The notes under the pieces: generated by a model
What the model saw: the letters and a program-made list of their open reading frames with translations, nothing else
Told to the model about the DNA's origin: nothing
Databases searched by the model: none
Position numbers and translations under genes: made by a program
Shown: positions 1 to 21,218 of the stretch, piece by piece
How positions within the stretch are numbered: position 1 is the first letter of the stretch
Layout: every line of letters starts with the position of its first letter
Assembly (NCBI GenBank): GCA_949130485.1
Contig: OX422187.1
Coordinates: forward strand, 9,388,205-9,452,204
Direction of reading: 5' to 3'
DNA: 64,000 nt
From: Agelas oroides
Lineage: Eukaryota > Porifera > Demospongiae > Agelasida > Agelasidae

Positions 1-689
1 TATGACACAGGGATTTGTACTTGCTAGTAAGGTACTAAACAGTAGGATAAAACAGTCATCAGGCCCAGTAGAGGTACACAAAATCCACCATATTTATAGC
101 TTCTCTTATAATATAAGATGTAAAATATTGGTCAAGGAGCAGCTACAGCTACTAATAATGGGTTCTTATTCTGGAGCTCAATATCCATCTTTTCAGCAGT
201 TTAACGCACTCAAAAGCTAGTCAGACAGATAGTTATAGGAATACAAACTTCAGATTTGCCTTTGCACAAGTAACAAAGACACACTACTGTGCACTACATT
301 CACAAATACGGCCACAGAAGTCAAACAGTATTGAGAACAGGCTAGTAGGGTAGATAAACCTTTTAACCATACCTGCGAAGCCCAGCATACTCCAAAAAAG
401 TTGCTGTACTATGTTCTTCAGTTCTTGTCTCTGGACCCTGGTCCTTGTTGAAGGCGTTAATCACAGTAACAGACGTTGCCCTGAGCTAGTTGTACGGGTG
501 TTAGTAGGCGCATGTGATCAGTTTCCAATCCCGTTCCATGAGCAATAATATCTATGAGCAAATGGAGGAGCAAATGCAGAACGCATGTCTCTAAACCCTA
601 CAGAGGAAGGGTATGTGACTATCGGTTGAGAGTTAGTTGACCTACTGTGAGTGACTATACCGTGAAAGCCTCAAAAACCTACGTCTTTC

Positions 690-1987
690 TTGTCAAAAAT
701 GTCGAACGGACAGCGGTTGTTACGGTTCAACCTTTGCTGTGTCATAGATAGCTTTTGACCCTACGCAGGGCAGTGAATGAGCATTCAGAAGTTGCATTAG
801 TAGCTGGCATCACCACTACTAATTGTAGAACCCTACAAGCTTGATGAAGGTCTCGCTGACCTACAGACAAAGATTGGAAGTAATCTCTAACATCGAAGAT
901 AGTGATTTCAGTTGTTGAATGCTGAGTGCCACAAGCTTCCTTGTATGCACGTTCAATGTCAACACCTAAGGTGAGCAGCTGGGCGCAGACTGAAAATCAT
1001 CCTTATAAAAGGAACAAAGAAATTGAAACTCCTCTTCAAAGTCTTTCCCCAGACATGCCTTTGTCAAAAGCTGCTCCAAGTTGCAGTACACCTTGTACCC
1101 AGGCTGTTCAAAGCAATCCTTCAAGCCATTGACAATGTTGTCAATTGCCTCATAATATAACTGGCGATAATACATCTTCGGAGAGTCATGAAAAGTACCA
1201 GTTGCTGAGCCATCATCATAGCGCTTTGGCATCTTATGTCAGCGTGGTACCTCTGGTTCTCCAACATCGACAGACTTTACAACTTTTTCCCAAAATAAGT
1301 CGTATGATTCCTCAGTTCGGAGGGTACAAAGGGTGCATCCACATGACCCATCAGATCACGAAGTTGATCAAGTATTCCCCTCGACGTGAAGCAGTATTTC
1401 GAGAGTTGAAAGAAGGGAATGAGATGCTACTGGATTCCACTCACCAGGAATATGAGTGTTATGCCCTACAAGATGGACAGTTCGAGCTGACTCTCTAGCC
1501 AGCATTGTAGACAACTACAACCTGCTACAGCACCTGGGAGGAAGCTGTTGAAACAGCAAGAGATACCGAGACAAAGGCAAAGATAAGTGGGGTGGCTGTC
1601 CAAATAAAAATGTTCAATTTCCTCTTCTGCCCACGCAGCTTCGACATGGATAAATTGATCCTATAACCAGGGCATCCTTGGCAATTGCAGTCAATGTGAC
1701 CGCATCAATGGAAGGGACATGGTATAACTCAAGGAATTCCTTGTGAACTTCAAGATGATCGATACCCATCGAACAACAATGGTTGTCTGCTCTTTGTTGG
1801 AAACATCTCTGGTTTCGTCCATCATCAATGTAAGGAATGGAGACTGCTGCAAACAGGCTGTGACATTTCTCAGCACATGCGTGGGCATCACCTTAATAAT
1901 GTCGTTTTGAATCTCATGCGAGGTATATTTGTTGGCTTTTCGTTTCGGGAACGTTACACACAGAGGATACACACATTGAATACACAC
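690..1987 (-). pseudogene. hAT-family transposase fossil, internally inverted
   Basis: Three blocks of one hAT-type transposase are visible. The N-terminal block (about 1629-1987, minus) carries MMDETRDVSNKEQ, the catalytic-core start typical of ZMYM1-like hAT proteins. The C-terminal block (about 690-1327, minus) carries EESYDLFWEKVV, a long middle segment, and the C-terminal dimerisation signature PATNATSECSFTALRRVKSY near 740-815. The block between them (about 1335-1628) reads on the plus strand (ITKLIKYSPRREAVFRELKE, then SLASIVDNYNLLQHL and AVETARDTETKAKISGVAVQ), so it is inverted relative to its flanks. Stops and frame changes occur throughout, and parts of the core are missing. This is a dead element. 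Family level is confident; exact breakpoints are approximate. Confidence 0.8.
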
Positions 1988-2552
1988 ATTGAATCAAGAG
2001 GAGAATACACACAATGAATCATTCTGCTAGACACAAAAAATAACCAGTAGAAAAAGTGGACAGGTCATGAAAAGGTCAGGGTATCACTGAAGGGTTAGCT
2101 GCCAAGATTATGCTTCATTGACAACAAACGGCACCAAACAAATTGAGGCCAGATGAAGACGCATCTACACCAAATAAAGCCCGTGGACAACACCGCTGAC
2201 TCTTACTTGTTGCCACCAATCCACCAGTTATCCCTGTGTTGTGTTAAACTTGATAGGACTTGGTCTGGACAGTGTATAGCACAGGAAATGCCACACCCAT
2301 CCATCTTTGACACCGTATAGGAGGAACATTCACATTGATACAAACCAAAATCGTGAGCTAAGGCATGAGTTTCGACACCTTAGAGTCGACAATGATGAGT
2401 CGCCATTTTGTTGGAACCATCAGCCGGGTAAACACTCTCCTTTCAGGCTACACCCGTTCGCACTTCAGAGCGCCGACGTGTAAACACATGCAGCCTCGCG
2501 TAAATATTTGAGCAAGGGCGGGGCTAATTTTTTTAATGCGACCGGCTAAAAA

Positions 2553-2601
2553 GTGGTAGGGCCAAAGCCCTACCAGCTCTACCGCTTGCGCTGGCCCTGC
2601 T
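2553..2601. repeat. Possible hAT terminal sequence
   Basis: A stretch rich in GGTAGGGCC / GGCCCTACC ending GCTGGCCCTGCTG resembles the terminal region of the hAT MITE at 39086-39405 (GGTAGGGCCTGGTAGGGCC). It may be the outer end of the degraded transposon at 690-1987; no matching left end was found. Apart from this, 1990-2930 holds no gene that I can see. Confidence 0.3.
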
Positions 2602-2937
2602 GAGAGTGTCTAAGGTTTTTACCTCTTTTCCCACCAAACTACTATTGGCGAGATGTGATCATGTGTTTGAAGTGTTTAACGAAATCTTCTCCATGAATCT
2701 GTCACAGTGTGTGTGTAGTGGAGGTTATTGCTGACATGGAAAAGTGCTTTATCAGTGAAACCATCAGCATTTTTCATTCACAGTGAGACAGGAAACAAAA
2801 CAGGATGAGATCCTTGATGGTGTCCTCAAGTTAGTAAATATCCCTAGCATGTTCTTGTTTTAATGCTTTCATTTATGCTTTGCTGACTCGATGCTGTCTT
2901 CTGAAAGCTGATAGTGTTCAGTACTATGACCTGAAAA

Positions 2938-3129
2938 TCAAGTAATGAACTGGAAGAGACATTGTAAAGGAACCTGCAATACTGAAGTTAAAATCTGAGC
3001 CACAGGGTTCCTAGAAACCAGCATAGTGACTCTTTGGCTCAGAAGATCATAGACCTCCAATGCCTTTGTCGAATCCTTTGGACACTCTTCGTACTCAAGC
3101 CTTAGATCTATATCTTGCCATGATAGCAA
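2938..3129 (-). CDS. Possible isolated minus-strand exon, unrecognised
   Basis: A 63-codon open frame reads DIDLRLEYEECPKDSTKALE, then YDLLSQRVTMLV and ends with a stop after QCLFQFIT. Its composition is protein-like and acidic to amphipathic, unlike the repeat shadows around it, but no clear splice acceptor or upstream exon was identified. It could be the last exon of a gene or a transposon remnant. Treat as tentative. Confidence 0.25.
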   Translation of the reverse strand: MLSWQDIDLRLEYEECPKDSTKALEVYDLLSQRVTMLVSRNPVAQILTSVLQVPLQCLFQFIT

Positions 3130-3354
3130 CCACTAACTTCGAGCAACATTTGTGGAGAAGTGGAAGGCAGATTTTTGCAGATGCAGTGACATACATGTGC
3201 ATGTATACTACTTTCCAATGTTCTTTGTCCCATCTTCATACCGGTTATGCATTGAAAGTAGTACTGAATCCTGTACTATATAAGTCTTGTTATAAGCCCT
3301 ATACATGGCTTACAATTATGATTATTAATTTGTTTCTTGAATGATGATATTTGT

Positions 3355-3982
3355 TGAGAGAGTGAGAAATAAATCCACAGAAAAAAATCCAGGATTCGAA
3401 CCTAAGACCTTCTGAATACTATACAGTGGAACCCTGCTTAACGGACGCCCCTCAACAGCGGACACCCACTATATAACGGACAATTCGTCCTGATCGTTTC
3501 TCTATACACTTCAATACATTAGAAACCCCTGAATAGCGGACACCCCGCTACTCTGTATAACGGACACTTTTCACACTCCCAACTGTATGCAAACAATACT
3601 TAATGACATTTCAGGAAGATTGTCAACCATCGCTGCTGGAGGTAACAACTTGACATTAGATTAGGTTGGTACTCATAGTACTAGCTTCTGCTTAGCCTTT
3701 CCTGCCAGCGTACAGCAAGGGAAAGGCTCTGAAAACGTAGCCACGTTTGTGCTCAACAGCCCGATTACGCACACCACGCCTACCGGAAATATACCGGAAG
3801 CCCCTGAGTTAGGGACACCCCACTATGGAAGACAAAATTGTTGGTCCCAATGGCATCTGCTATAGAGGGGTTCCACTGTAGTCAGATGCTCTTACCATTA
3901 AGCCACTTGGACCCCTGGCAGAGGAGTGTAAGACAAGCTCCATAGGCAGCATTGCCTATAGGCCTCAGCCGAATTCCAACTG
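3355..3982 (-). mobile_element. tRNA-derived repeat family A, copy split by nested MITE
   Basis: Starts with the family terminus TGAGAGAGTGAGAAATAAAT, then the B-box-like GGATTCGAACC in reverse orientation. It is interrupted at 3424-3878 by another element and resumes with AGTCAGATGCTCTTACCATT and GGCCTCAGCC. The distal terminal repeat is missing, so this copy is truncated. Order and sequence match the intact copies at 4089-4282 and 55305-55501. Confidence 0.75.
3424..3878. mobile_element. TIR element (MITE) nested in tRNA-derived repeat
   Basis: Begins CAGTGGAACCCTGCTTAACG and ends GAGGGGTTCCACTG, imperfect terminal inverted repeats like those of pogo/Tigger-type elements. It sits next to TA dinucleotides inside the family A repeat (uninterrupted copies read GAATACTAGTCAG). 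The inside repeats AGCGGACACC/TAACGGACA motifs and has no open frame. Non-autonomous. The superfamily is inferred from the termini and TA target. Confidence 0.7.
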
Positions 3983-4088
3983 CTGAATTTTAGGACTGCT
4001 CGGAGGACTATGTATGCGTAACAACTGGGCCTTTAAAGGTTGCAGAGTTCAGCCAGAGTTCAGCCAGGGTTCTAGTTCAGTCCAGCTC

Positions 4089-4282
4089 TGAGAGAGTGAG
4101 AATCAGTTGGAATTTGGCTGAGGCCTCTAGGCAATGCTGCTTATGTAGCTTGTCTTCCGCTCCTCTGCCAGGGGTCCAAGTGGCTTAATGGTAAGAGTGT
4201 CTGACTAGTATTCAGAAGATCTTGGGTTCGAATCCCAGCTGGATCCTGGATTTTTTCTGTGGATTTATTTCTCACTCTCTCA
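4089..4282 (+). mobile_element. tRNA-derived repeat family A with terminal inverted repeats
   Basis: Bounded by TGAGAGAGTGAGAA and its exact complement TTCTCACTCTCTCA. Inside is a tRNA-like unit at 4172-4247: acceptor arms GGGTCCA / TGGATCC, A-box-like TGGCTTAATGGTAAGAG, anticodon arm TCTGA-CTAGTAT-TCAGA, and T arm with GGGTTCGAATCCC. A Pol III promoter is therefore plausible. The flanking body (GGCTGAGGCCTCTAGG) is shared with copies at 27328, 55305 and 3355. It lies in an intron or 5' flank of the HEAT-like gene. It is a SINE-like dispersed repeat, not a single-copy tRNA gene. Confidence 0.75.
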
Positions 4283-4341
4283 ACAAAACATCATCTACTG
4301 TCGTTACACAACAAGCCTCTGAATTTGTTTCTTATCTACAG

Positions 4342-5695
4342 GCTAGAGCTGAGGGTTCAGTTGATGCACTTCGTTTCTGCAGCCCTGGTTTTCAATGTTT
4401 CAGAGGTTCCCCAGGTAAATGTGTCTTGAAGGGCACGTGAAAATTGCTTCTCTTAACATATATTACTGTTAATTTCTAGGGAGTATGCTGTGGTGAAATC
4501 CCAAGTCATTACATTGCTCTTGTCTCCACTTCCTCTGTTACAGTGGTTAACACTCTTGAAAGAAAGCATCAACCCAACACAGCCAGTCGAGCTGAGGATT
4601 GCAGTTGCAAGATCATTACTAGAGTTGTGGAATGTTGTCCATGAAACAGTGGATATAACAGTATACTGCAAGTTAGTTGTGGACTTACTCCAGGATGCAG
4701 ATGTTGATGTGCGCGAAGAGATGGCTGAGTCAGTTGCAGCAATCATTACACAGGCAAATATACCATGTAAGTGGTGGTACACTACTCAAAGGACCTTAGG
4801 GATGATGGTACTTTGATAGCATGTATGCATTATTCAGCTCCCATTCTAATCGCATAATTTGAGCTTCAGCTTGGCATGCATGATCACCCTAGTTGTATAC
4901 AGTGATAGTATACAGTGTTGAAATTGTCCTGAGCAGTGGGTGACTTTGATTGTTCATGCATGGAAGTTTGCGCATTTTCACTGCTGCATATCACTGCAGC
5001 ACCGAAGTGAATAGCAGTTCTGTTAAGTGTGAATTGCATTTGGCTGTACTAGTAAAGTATTTAGTTATTGACAGCTTGCCGTTCAGGTGTCATGTTATCC
5101 CTATCTCATTTTGATGTACCATGCATACCTTTGTGTATTATGTTATATGTTTTCATCCTCAGCCTCACTTAGGAATTCAGTGCATCATCCCACTGCTTAC
5201 TCAGCACTCAAAACATTCCTCGAGTCTCTGTTCTTCCTGTTCCCAGAGTGCAAAGTCCAATGTTTTGGTATTCTTTTGGATCTCATATCTGTGGACTCTG
5301 AACATGTATCTGAAAGACCTACCAACCCTCTGTTTGATGAAGATCCTATTAACAACTACAAGGAAGAGGCTAGACTAGTACAGATGGTTGGCAAGTGTCT
5401 TGAGCAGTTTGTGGTGATTCACTATGCACAAGTTACGCTTCAACTACAGCAGCTATGTGAAAGAGTGACTCTTTTGCTTCAACTGCACTTGCAAGAGCTA
5501 CTGAGATGCTGCTTGGAATTGTGGGAGCAGCCCAACAAGTTCTTGTTCCTGTACAAGTTACTAGTTCTGAGAAAAGTTTTGCTGTCAGCACCCCTTGAAA
5601 GCACACACACAACCTTCATGAAGACAGCTGTAGACCAGCTGAGAGAAGCAACTAAAACACGTATTTTCCATTCCCTTTTATTAAATGTACTCTGA
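4342..5695 (+). CDS. C-terminal exons of a HEAT-repeat protein, possibly THADA
   Basis: Three exons join in phase: 4342-4414 (LELRVQLMHFVSAALVFNV), about 4484-4766 and 5163-5695, ending at a TGA. The protein is made of amphipathic helices, e.g. LRIAVARSLLELWNVV and LLQDADVDVREEMAESVAAI, as in HEAT/armadillo proteins. The last exon holds NPLFDEDPINNYKEEARLVQ, an acidic FDxEDxNxYxEE-like motif that I associate with the C terminus of THADA/Trm732, a scaffold for tRNA 2'-O-methylation. That name is tentative. The acceptor of the second exon has two options (4480 or 4484); only 4484 keeps the frame. Upstream exons were not found, so the gene probably starts left of the window. Confidence 0.55.
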
Positions 5696-5699
5696 CAAT

Positions 5700-6470
5700 T
5701 AATATTTTTCTGTAATTATTTCAATACAGTTAGTATTATCAGATCATTGTATGAGTGGTGCCAGCAGCTGAGTGGTGCCAGCAAAAATGCAGATTGCATC
5801 ACAGGATTGACCCACAACAATGTATTTATAGTGCTTCAAAGAATACCTACAACAGCACCGTTAGGTGCTGTGGTCATACTGTACGTAAACAGGGCTGCAG
5901 ATATGGAATGTCAACAAAGAAGCCTAATGTCAAATCTTCACCTCACAGAAATAGTGTAGTTGCTAAGGTCAGACATGCAGCAGATCATGTACTGGTGACT
6001 GCTAACAAACTTAGCCTCTTGTTTATTGAAGAATGTCTTCTCTCAGTAAGTTGCCATTAAAAGCACTCTAGTTTGGTTATTCAGCATAACTATATAATGG
6101 TTGTGCATGTACTGATGGAGTAGTGGCAGAACAATACAACAGTTTTGGTAGTTTTGAATTAACTGCTCTGGTGTAAACTTGCATCTAGTGTATAAGTGGT
6201 TTTACAAACCTGTTTGTACAACAATTTATGAAGTGAATGATAAAATTAATACCTGTGGACACTAGCAAAAATGTATTGATTCCTTGGGCCTGTGAGTTCA
6301 GGTGCCACCTTTAGGGTGAGACCTGATGTTATATACACCTTATCATTGTACTATGGTAGTAGTCTTCATTGTAAAAAAAGGAAAAGGCAAAGTCATTGCT
6401 TTTCTGTACAGTGGAGCTTGGGAAATGAAGGAAACCTGCTGCTATATATGTTTATCATTGTGTTTGCTTA
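5700..6470 (+). other. Intergenic or intronic stretch with one possible exon
   Basis: About 5949-6045 encodes NSVVAKVRHAADHVLVTANK and ends at a good donor (CTCTCA followed by GTAAGT). Its acceptor is plausible (CTCACAG), but the phase does not join cleanly to the exon at 6474, so I leave it unassigned. The rest (6060-6470) shows nothing recognisable. Confidence 0.3.
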
Positions 6471-6473
6471 TAG

Positions 6474-7147
6474 CTGTTGAGCTAAAGGTTAGAAACTGGA
6501 CCAAGTTCAATGTGAGAGCAGCTTGCAGGCCTCTGGAATCTGGTCAGTGGATACAGACACTGGCACCAGACATTCCTCCTACTGCAAACAGCACAGCAAC
6601 TGTAAGGATAACATGCACCAGAAATGACCTTGTCCTGGCCATGCATGCACTTCTTTCCAACATTATTGCAGGAGTAGCCTGCAATGGGAACAAGGGTAGT
6701 TGCCCCTAGCATAGCTAGATGATATCATTTGCAGAGTCTTGTGAACATGCAGACAACATCATAAGTATACTTGCATGCATTTATTTACCTATACCAAGGT
6801 TTGTGGAGTTAATGAATTCAAACTGAAGACCCGTAATGCACTATAATCCTATAGTTGATCAACACTAGCAGAACACTAGTAGTTCTCAGTGTGTTCTTGA
6901 ACCTTTAATGCACAACATTCTACAGGCCAAAAGTGATGATGATGGTGTTGCTGGTCAGCCAGGCTTCTCACTGTATGTTAATGGAAAAGATGGAACAGCA
7001 GATGGAATGTTCACATTTCAGAGTGGCATGGGAGGAACCCAACAGTTTACTATGGAAGGATCTATCGAAGAGATGCAAATAGTGTCTCGCTTTCGCAAGC
7101 TCGGAGATATCATTATGTGTAGTGTGGACATTCATGAAGAACAATAG
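6474..7147 (+). CDS. Small unrecognised protein, two visible exons
   Basis: Exon 6474-about 6673 encodes AVELKVRNWTKFNVRAACRP then LAPDIPPTANSTATVRITCT; exon 6923/6926-7147 encodes GFSLYVNGKDGTADGMFTFQ and ends SVDIHEEQ-stop. Alternating hydrophobic/polar residues and the motif 'WTKF...LESGQW...IPP' suggest a beta-sandwich. An in-frame Met at 6425 would give a hydrophobic leader (MKETCCYICLSLCLLIAV) and a secreted product; alternatively the exon begins at the TATAG acceptor before 6474. The donor compatible with the second exon is GCAGGA followed by GTAGCC, which is weak. The family is not recognised. A pore-forming or aegerolysin-like fold crossed my mind but is unsupported. Confidence 0.45.
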
Positions 7148-7149
7148 TT

Positions 7150-8620
7150 ATTTTAAAACTGAATCATTGTATTTACATTATATTGGCTTTGCATTGTCTA
7201 CTTGAGTATCATAAATCTAAAAAGTGGTCAACAATGGGGTTTTTCTGGAGGTCTGCAACTTCAAAATTGGAATAGAATTCATAGGTATTTCTGTATTTCT
7301 CTTTTTTTGAGGATGTCATTATAATTGTTTCAAAACTAAACACAACATTGGATTTAAATATGAGCTATAAGAAGACTAGTACTCTGTAGATGACATAACA
7401 GGCACAGGGTTGTGACAACACAGAAGCTGCATGTCTACATAACCCACATTTTTTTACTGGCTATACATAGCTAGTATAAAGAAAATGTGGATTGCACGAT
7501 CTTTCAAGTGGATTGCAATGTCACCAATCCTTCAATATCATTGGCAACAGACTAAGAACATTCGTGATGCAATACCAGCTGGTTTTGGAAGAGCCATTAT
7601 GATACAGCCTGCACTGAGCACATGCATGATGATCTCCTGTACACTGCATGTCTCTCCATTCAGCTGCTGGGAAATGGGACCCTATAGTAGTATATTGCAG
7701 TGCACCTGAGGGTGAATGCACATTCAGGACAGGAAAAAATGCAGCCTTCATGCTCTGCCTTCAATCATGCACCTTTTGCTTGTATATCCTCTCTCATGCA
7801 TCCAGGCTGTTGACAGAATATTTGACCTTGAACCTTCTGCAGCAGCCATGTATACATGCAAAGATTCCCCACAAGCTACTTCTATTAGGAAGAAGTCTTC
7901 TTGGATATGACACAATACATGCACTTCAAGTACACATTCATTGGAAATCGAAAGGTATCCATAGCACTCATTCCTGACTGTGTACTTCCTGGTATCCCAT
8001 CTTCTAGACCTGTTCACTCATCAATAAATTAATCAGCATTGCATGACCCAGTTATGGCCATCATGTGCATTACAGAGTGAATCCGAATATAGTGCATGAC
8101 AAATATATAAATGACTGTTAACGGGGCTCGGGGGATTCAAGAGGGGGCAGAGACTACTTTTATAATTTCTGGGCTCCCACTATCTTCAATGTTTCCTATC
8201 CCCTCTTTAGTAATTCCTGCCTCTCCCACCAGAACTCCTCGGGAAGTGTGTCAATTCCACTACCTGCCGATCCCTGCATTTGTTTTCGGATCTGCAAAAA
8301 GGCCTGCCATGCTTACTGACATCTGATTGCCTCCCATCCTCAAGGCAATCAAATGTACATGTGTAGCTACATGTCCTCCTTCATACACCAGGATACTCTC
8401 AATTACCTTCCATGTCATTCCATTCCTCTCATTCTCCCCGGGCTTGGATCAGGCTTTGGCAGTACTCAAGTTGTGGAGGCTGTTTTCAGTGTAGGGATTC
8501 AGTTTGGAGGCTTCTTCAAAGACTGACTGAGTGTCTTCCAAAACTGTTTACACTCTTTTTGGAAGAGAGTCAAAATTAATCGCCCTACAACAAGTATCAC
8601 ATATAGCTCTACCAACACAC
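7150..8620. other. Gene-poor stretch
   Basis: No open frame with convincing coding character or splice context. The region is AT-rich to 8100, then has mixed composition with short frames on both strands. Nothing recognised. Confidence 0.5.
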
Positions 8621-8627
8621 CAGTACG

Positions 8628-9303
8628 CAGTGGCGGATTTAGGGGGGGTAAGGGGGGTGCAAATGCACCCCCCTTTGGCGGCTAGTAATGTATTTTGCGT
8701 ACATAACTGCACGAGTCCATCAAATGATTATGCAGCAGTGGCATGCAGCAACAACAACCAGGCACAGTTACACACTCACGTATCAGTTCCTTACTGATCT
8801 CCAGACGTTTGACTAGGCCTAGAGTTAGCCTCGTTCCCAGGCCTACCCCGTTTTTTGTTCTTCGGTTTGCGTTCAATATAATACACGGAGGCGGAAGCGC
8901 CTCGGCGTACGAGATTTAGAAATCTACTGGATTTCAGATTTCAGAGTGGATTTCTGGATTTCAGTTTGGATTTCTGCCGACAGGCTTCTTCTTGTATGTT
9001 CTTGGATATTTTAGTTATAGTTCCCAGCTTAGCAAAAATTTTAGTTTAATAGCTGTAGTTTTGGTTAACTAAATTTTAAAAAGGCCAAAAATGTATTTAG
9101 TTAAAGTTATAGTTAACTAAAACAACACTGTCGGACAGTGTACGAGATTTCTTTCGTAACGGACCCCTCGGTTCAGCCTTCCAGCTATATTTTGTATGAA
9201 TGCGTTCACGTGACCGAAAGTGGGCGTGGCAACCAAAAATTTCCGGCGCGCTTCGCGCGCCGGTGACTAAACCCCCCTTTCTAAATTTCTAGATCCGCCA
9301 CTG
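8628..9303. mobile_element. hAT-type MITE
   Basis: Starts CAGTGGCGGATTTAG and ends CTAGATCCGCCACTG: 15-bp near-perfect terminal inverted repeats of the kind found on hAT elements. It is flanked on both sides by GTACG (8623-8627 and 9304-9308), a 5-bp direct repeat, shorter than the usual hAT 8 bp. A second internal palindrome (GGGGTGCAAATGCACCCC) lies near the left end. No transposase frame. It contains one arm of the dispersed TAGCCTCGTTCCCAGG repeat at 8825. Confidence 0.8.
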
Positions 9304-9397
9304 GTACGACAACTACTGTACTACGACTGGACTGTTATCTGAATGTGGTGAATCCCTTAATTGTCCGTTTGTACGTCGTGTTATAGTAACAGACACC

Positions 9398-9830
9398 ATG
9401 TCCAGAGCTACCAGAACATCAAAGAAAGACGGTGAGACAACCAAGGAAGCCGAGCTTGCCTGTGACCTGTGCGACAGGCCCTTCACGGCCACCGAAGTGG
9501 TCCTGTATTGTGAAGGCAGCTGCCGTCAACGCATGCACAGACACTGTGCTGGTGTATCTAAATATCACTATCTGGAACTGAAGAACAGCTCTACGTCGTT
9601 TGTGTGTCTTATTTGCACCCAGCAACTTCACAAAGCTGAGGTTCAAGGTCTAGAAAGCGTCGTAGCTGCCCTCAAAGATGAACTTGACTCAATGAGCTTC
9701 GCACCTCCTTGCCGAGTCTGGTCAAGCAAGCTGTCCCAGATCCACGTGTGGAATCACCATCTACAGAAGATACTCTGCAGGCGCTCAAGAAGGATGTTGA
9801 AAAGCTACAGTCTACTGTAAGTAGCTGATG
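9398..9830 (+). pseudogene. LINE ORF1 remnant with PHD finger
   Basis: From the ATG at 9398: a basic lead, then a C4HC3 PHD-type zinc finger (CDLC, then CEGSC, HRHC and CLIC; residues about 24-77), then a start of coiled coil. After DELDSM the frame shifts: the continuation ELRTSLPSLVKQAV then LQALKKDVEKLQSTV is one base out, so one G has been lost near 9692. PHD finger plus coiled coil is a known ORF1 architecture of CR1/L2-like LINEs. No ORF2 (endonuclease or reverse transcriptase) follows, so this is a 5' fragment. A host PHD gene exon is less likely, given the frameshift and the transposon beside it. Confidence 0.6.
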
Positions 9831-10254
9831 AGACGGTTAACTTAAACTAAAAAGAAACATCTCCCGTCTCACCCAATACACCCATCCAACATTTCCAGCA
9901 TGTTTTAGGTTCTCTGCTCTTCTGCATAACCAACCTGTTGTCAGCCTCTTCCCATACAACACCTTCTTTCGATTCCCTTTTCTCTTTCAGCTTCCTCCAA
10001 TGGCAAACTAGCGCCAGCGCACTAAACGCAGACTCATTATCTTGAGTTGGGTTGCAGCCTCCGGCTAGCCTACCAATTTTTTGATCGCTTGCTGCAAGCG
10101 ATGATTGGAAACTGAACTGCCGGGCGGCTACAACTAGATGCTAGAGTTGGCTAGACTCACGGTCAACCATGCATGCACGATTCGCGAAACACCTACGCCT
10201 TCTTCGCTGTATGGTGTGCCTTAATTAAAATATCCGACACAGAGTCAGAGTAAT

Positions 10255-20949
<10,695 letters not shown>

Positions 20950-21218
20950 AAAATCTGTGTTGATTGTGTAGTGTAATTTCTCTAAACTGATAATTATGAA
21001 AATTATGTAATGATGGTAGAAAGTATGACCTGTATCGTAGACTGTTATACGGGCGGTTCCTGGGACAATACGATAGTGGATACCGTTAGTCTGAAAGCAT
21101 ACCACCCAAAATGCTCAGCTGGAGCTACATGTAAACTTGGCCGTCAAACATTTAGTGTGTGCCTGAACATGTAAGCATCAGTTACAGGCATAATTTTATT
21201 GTAATATGAGGTACTTAT

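Noticed and set aside
4172-4247. A functional tRNA gene, possibly Thr (AGT-like anticodon)
   Set aside because: The unit is embedded in a multi-copy repeat with fixed flanks; three other copies occur in this window, so it is SINE-like rather than a dedicated tRNA gene.
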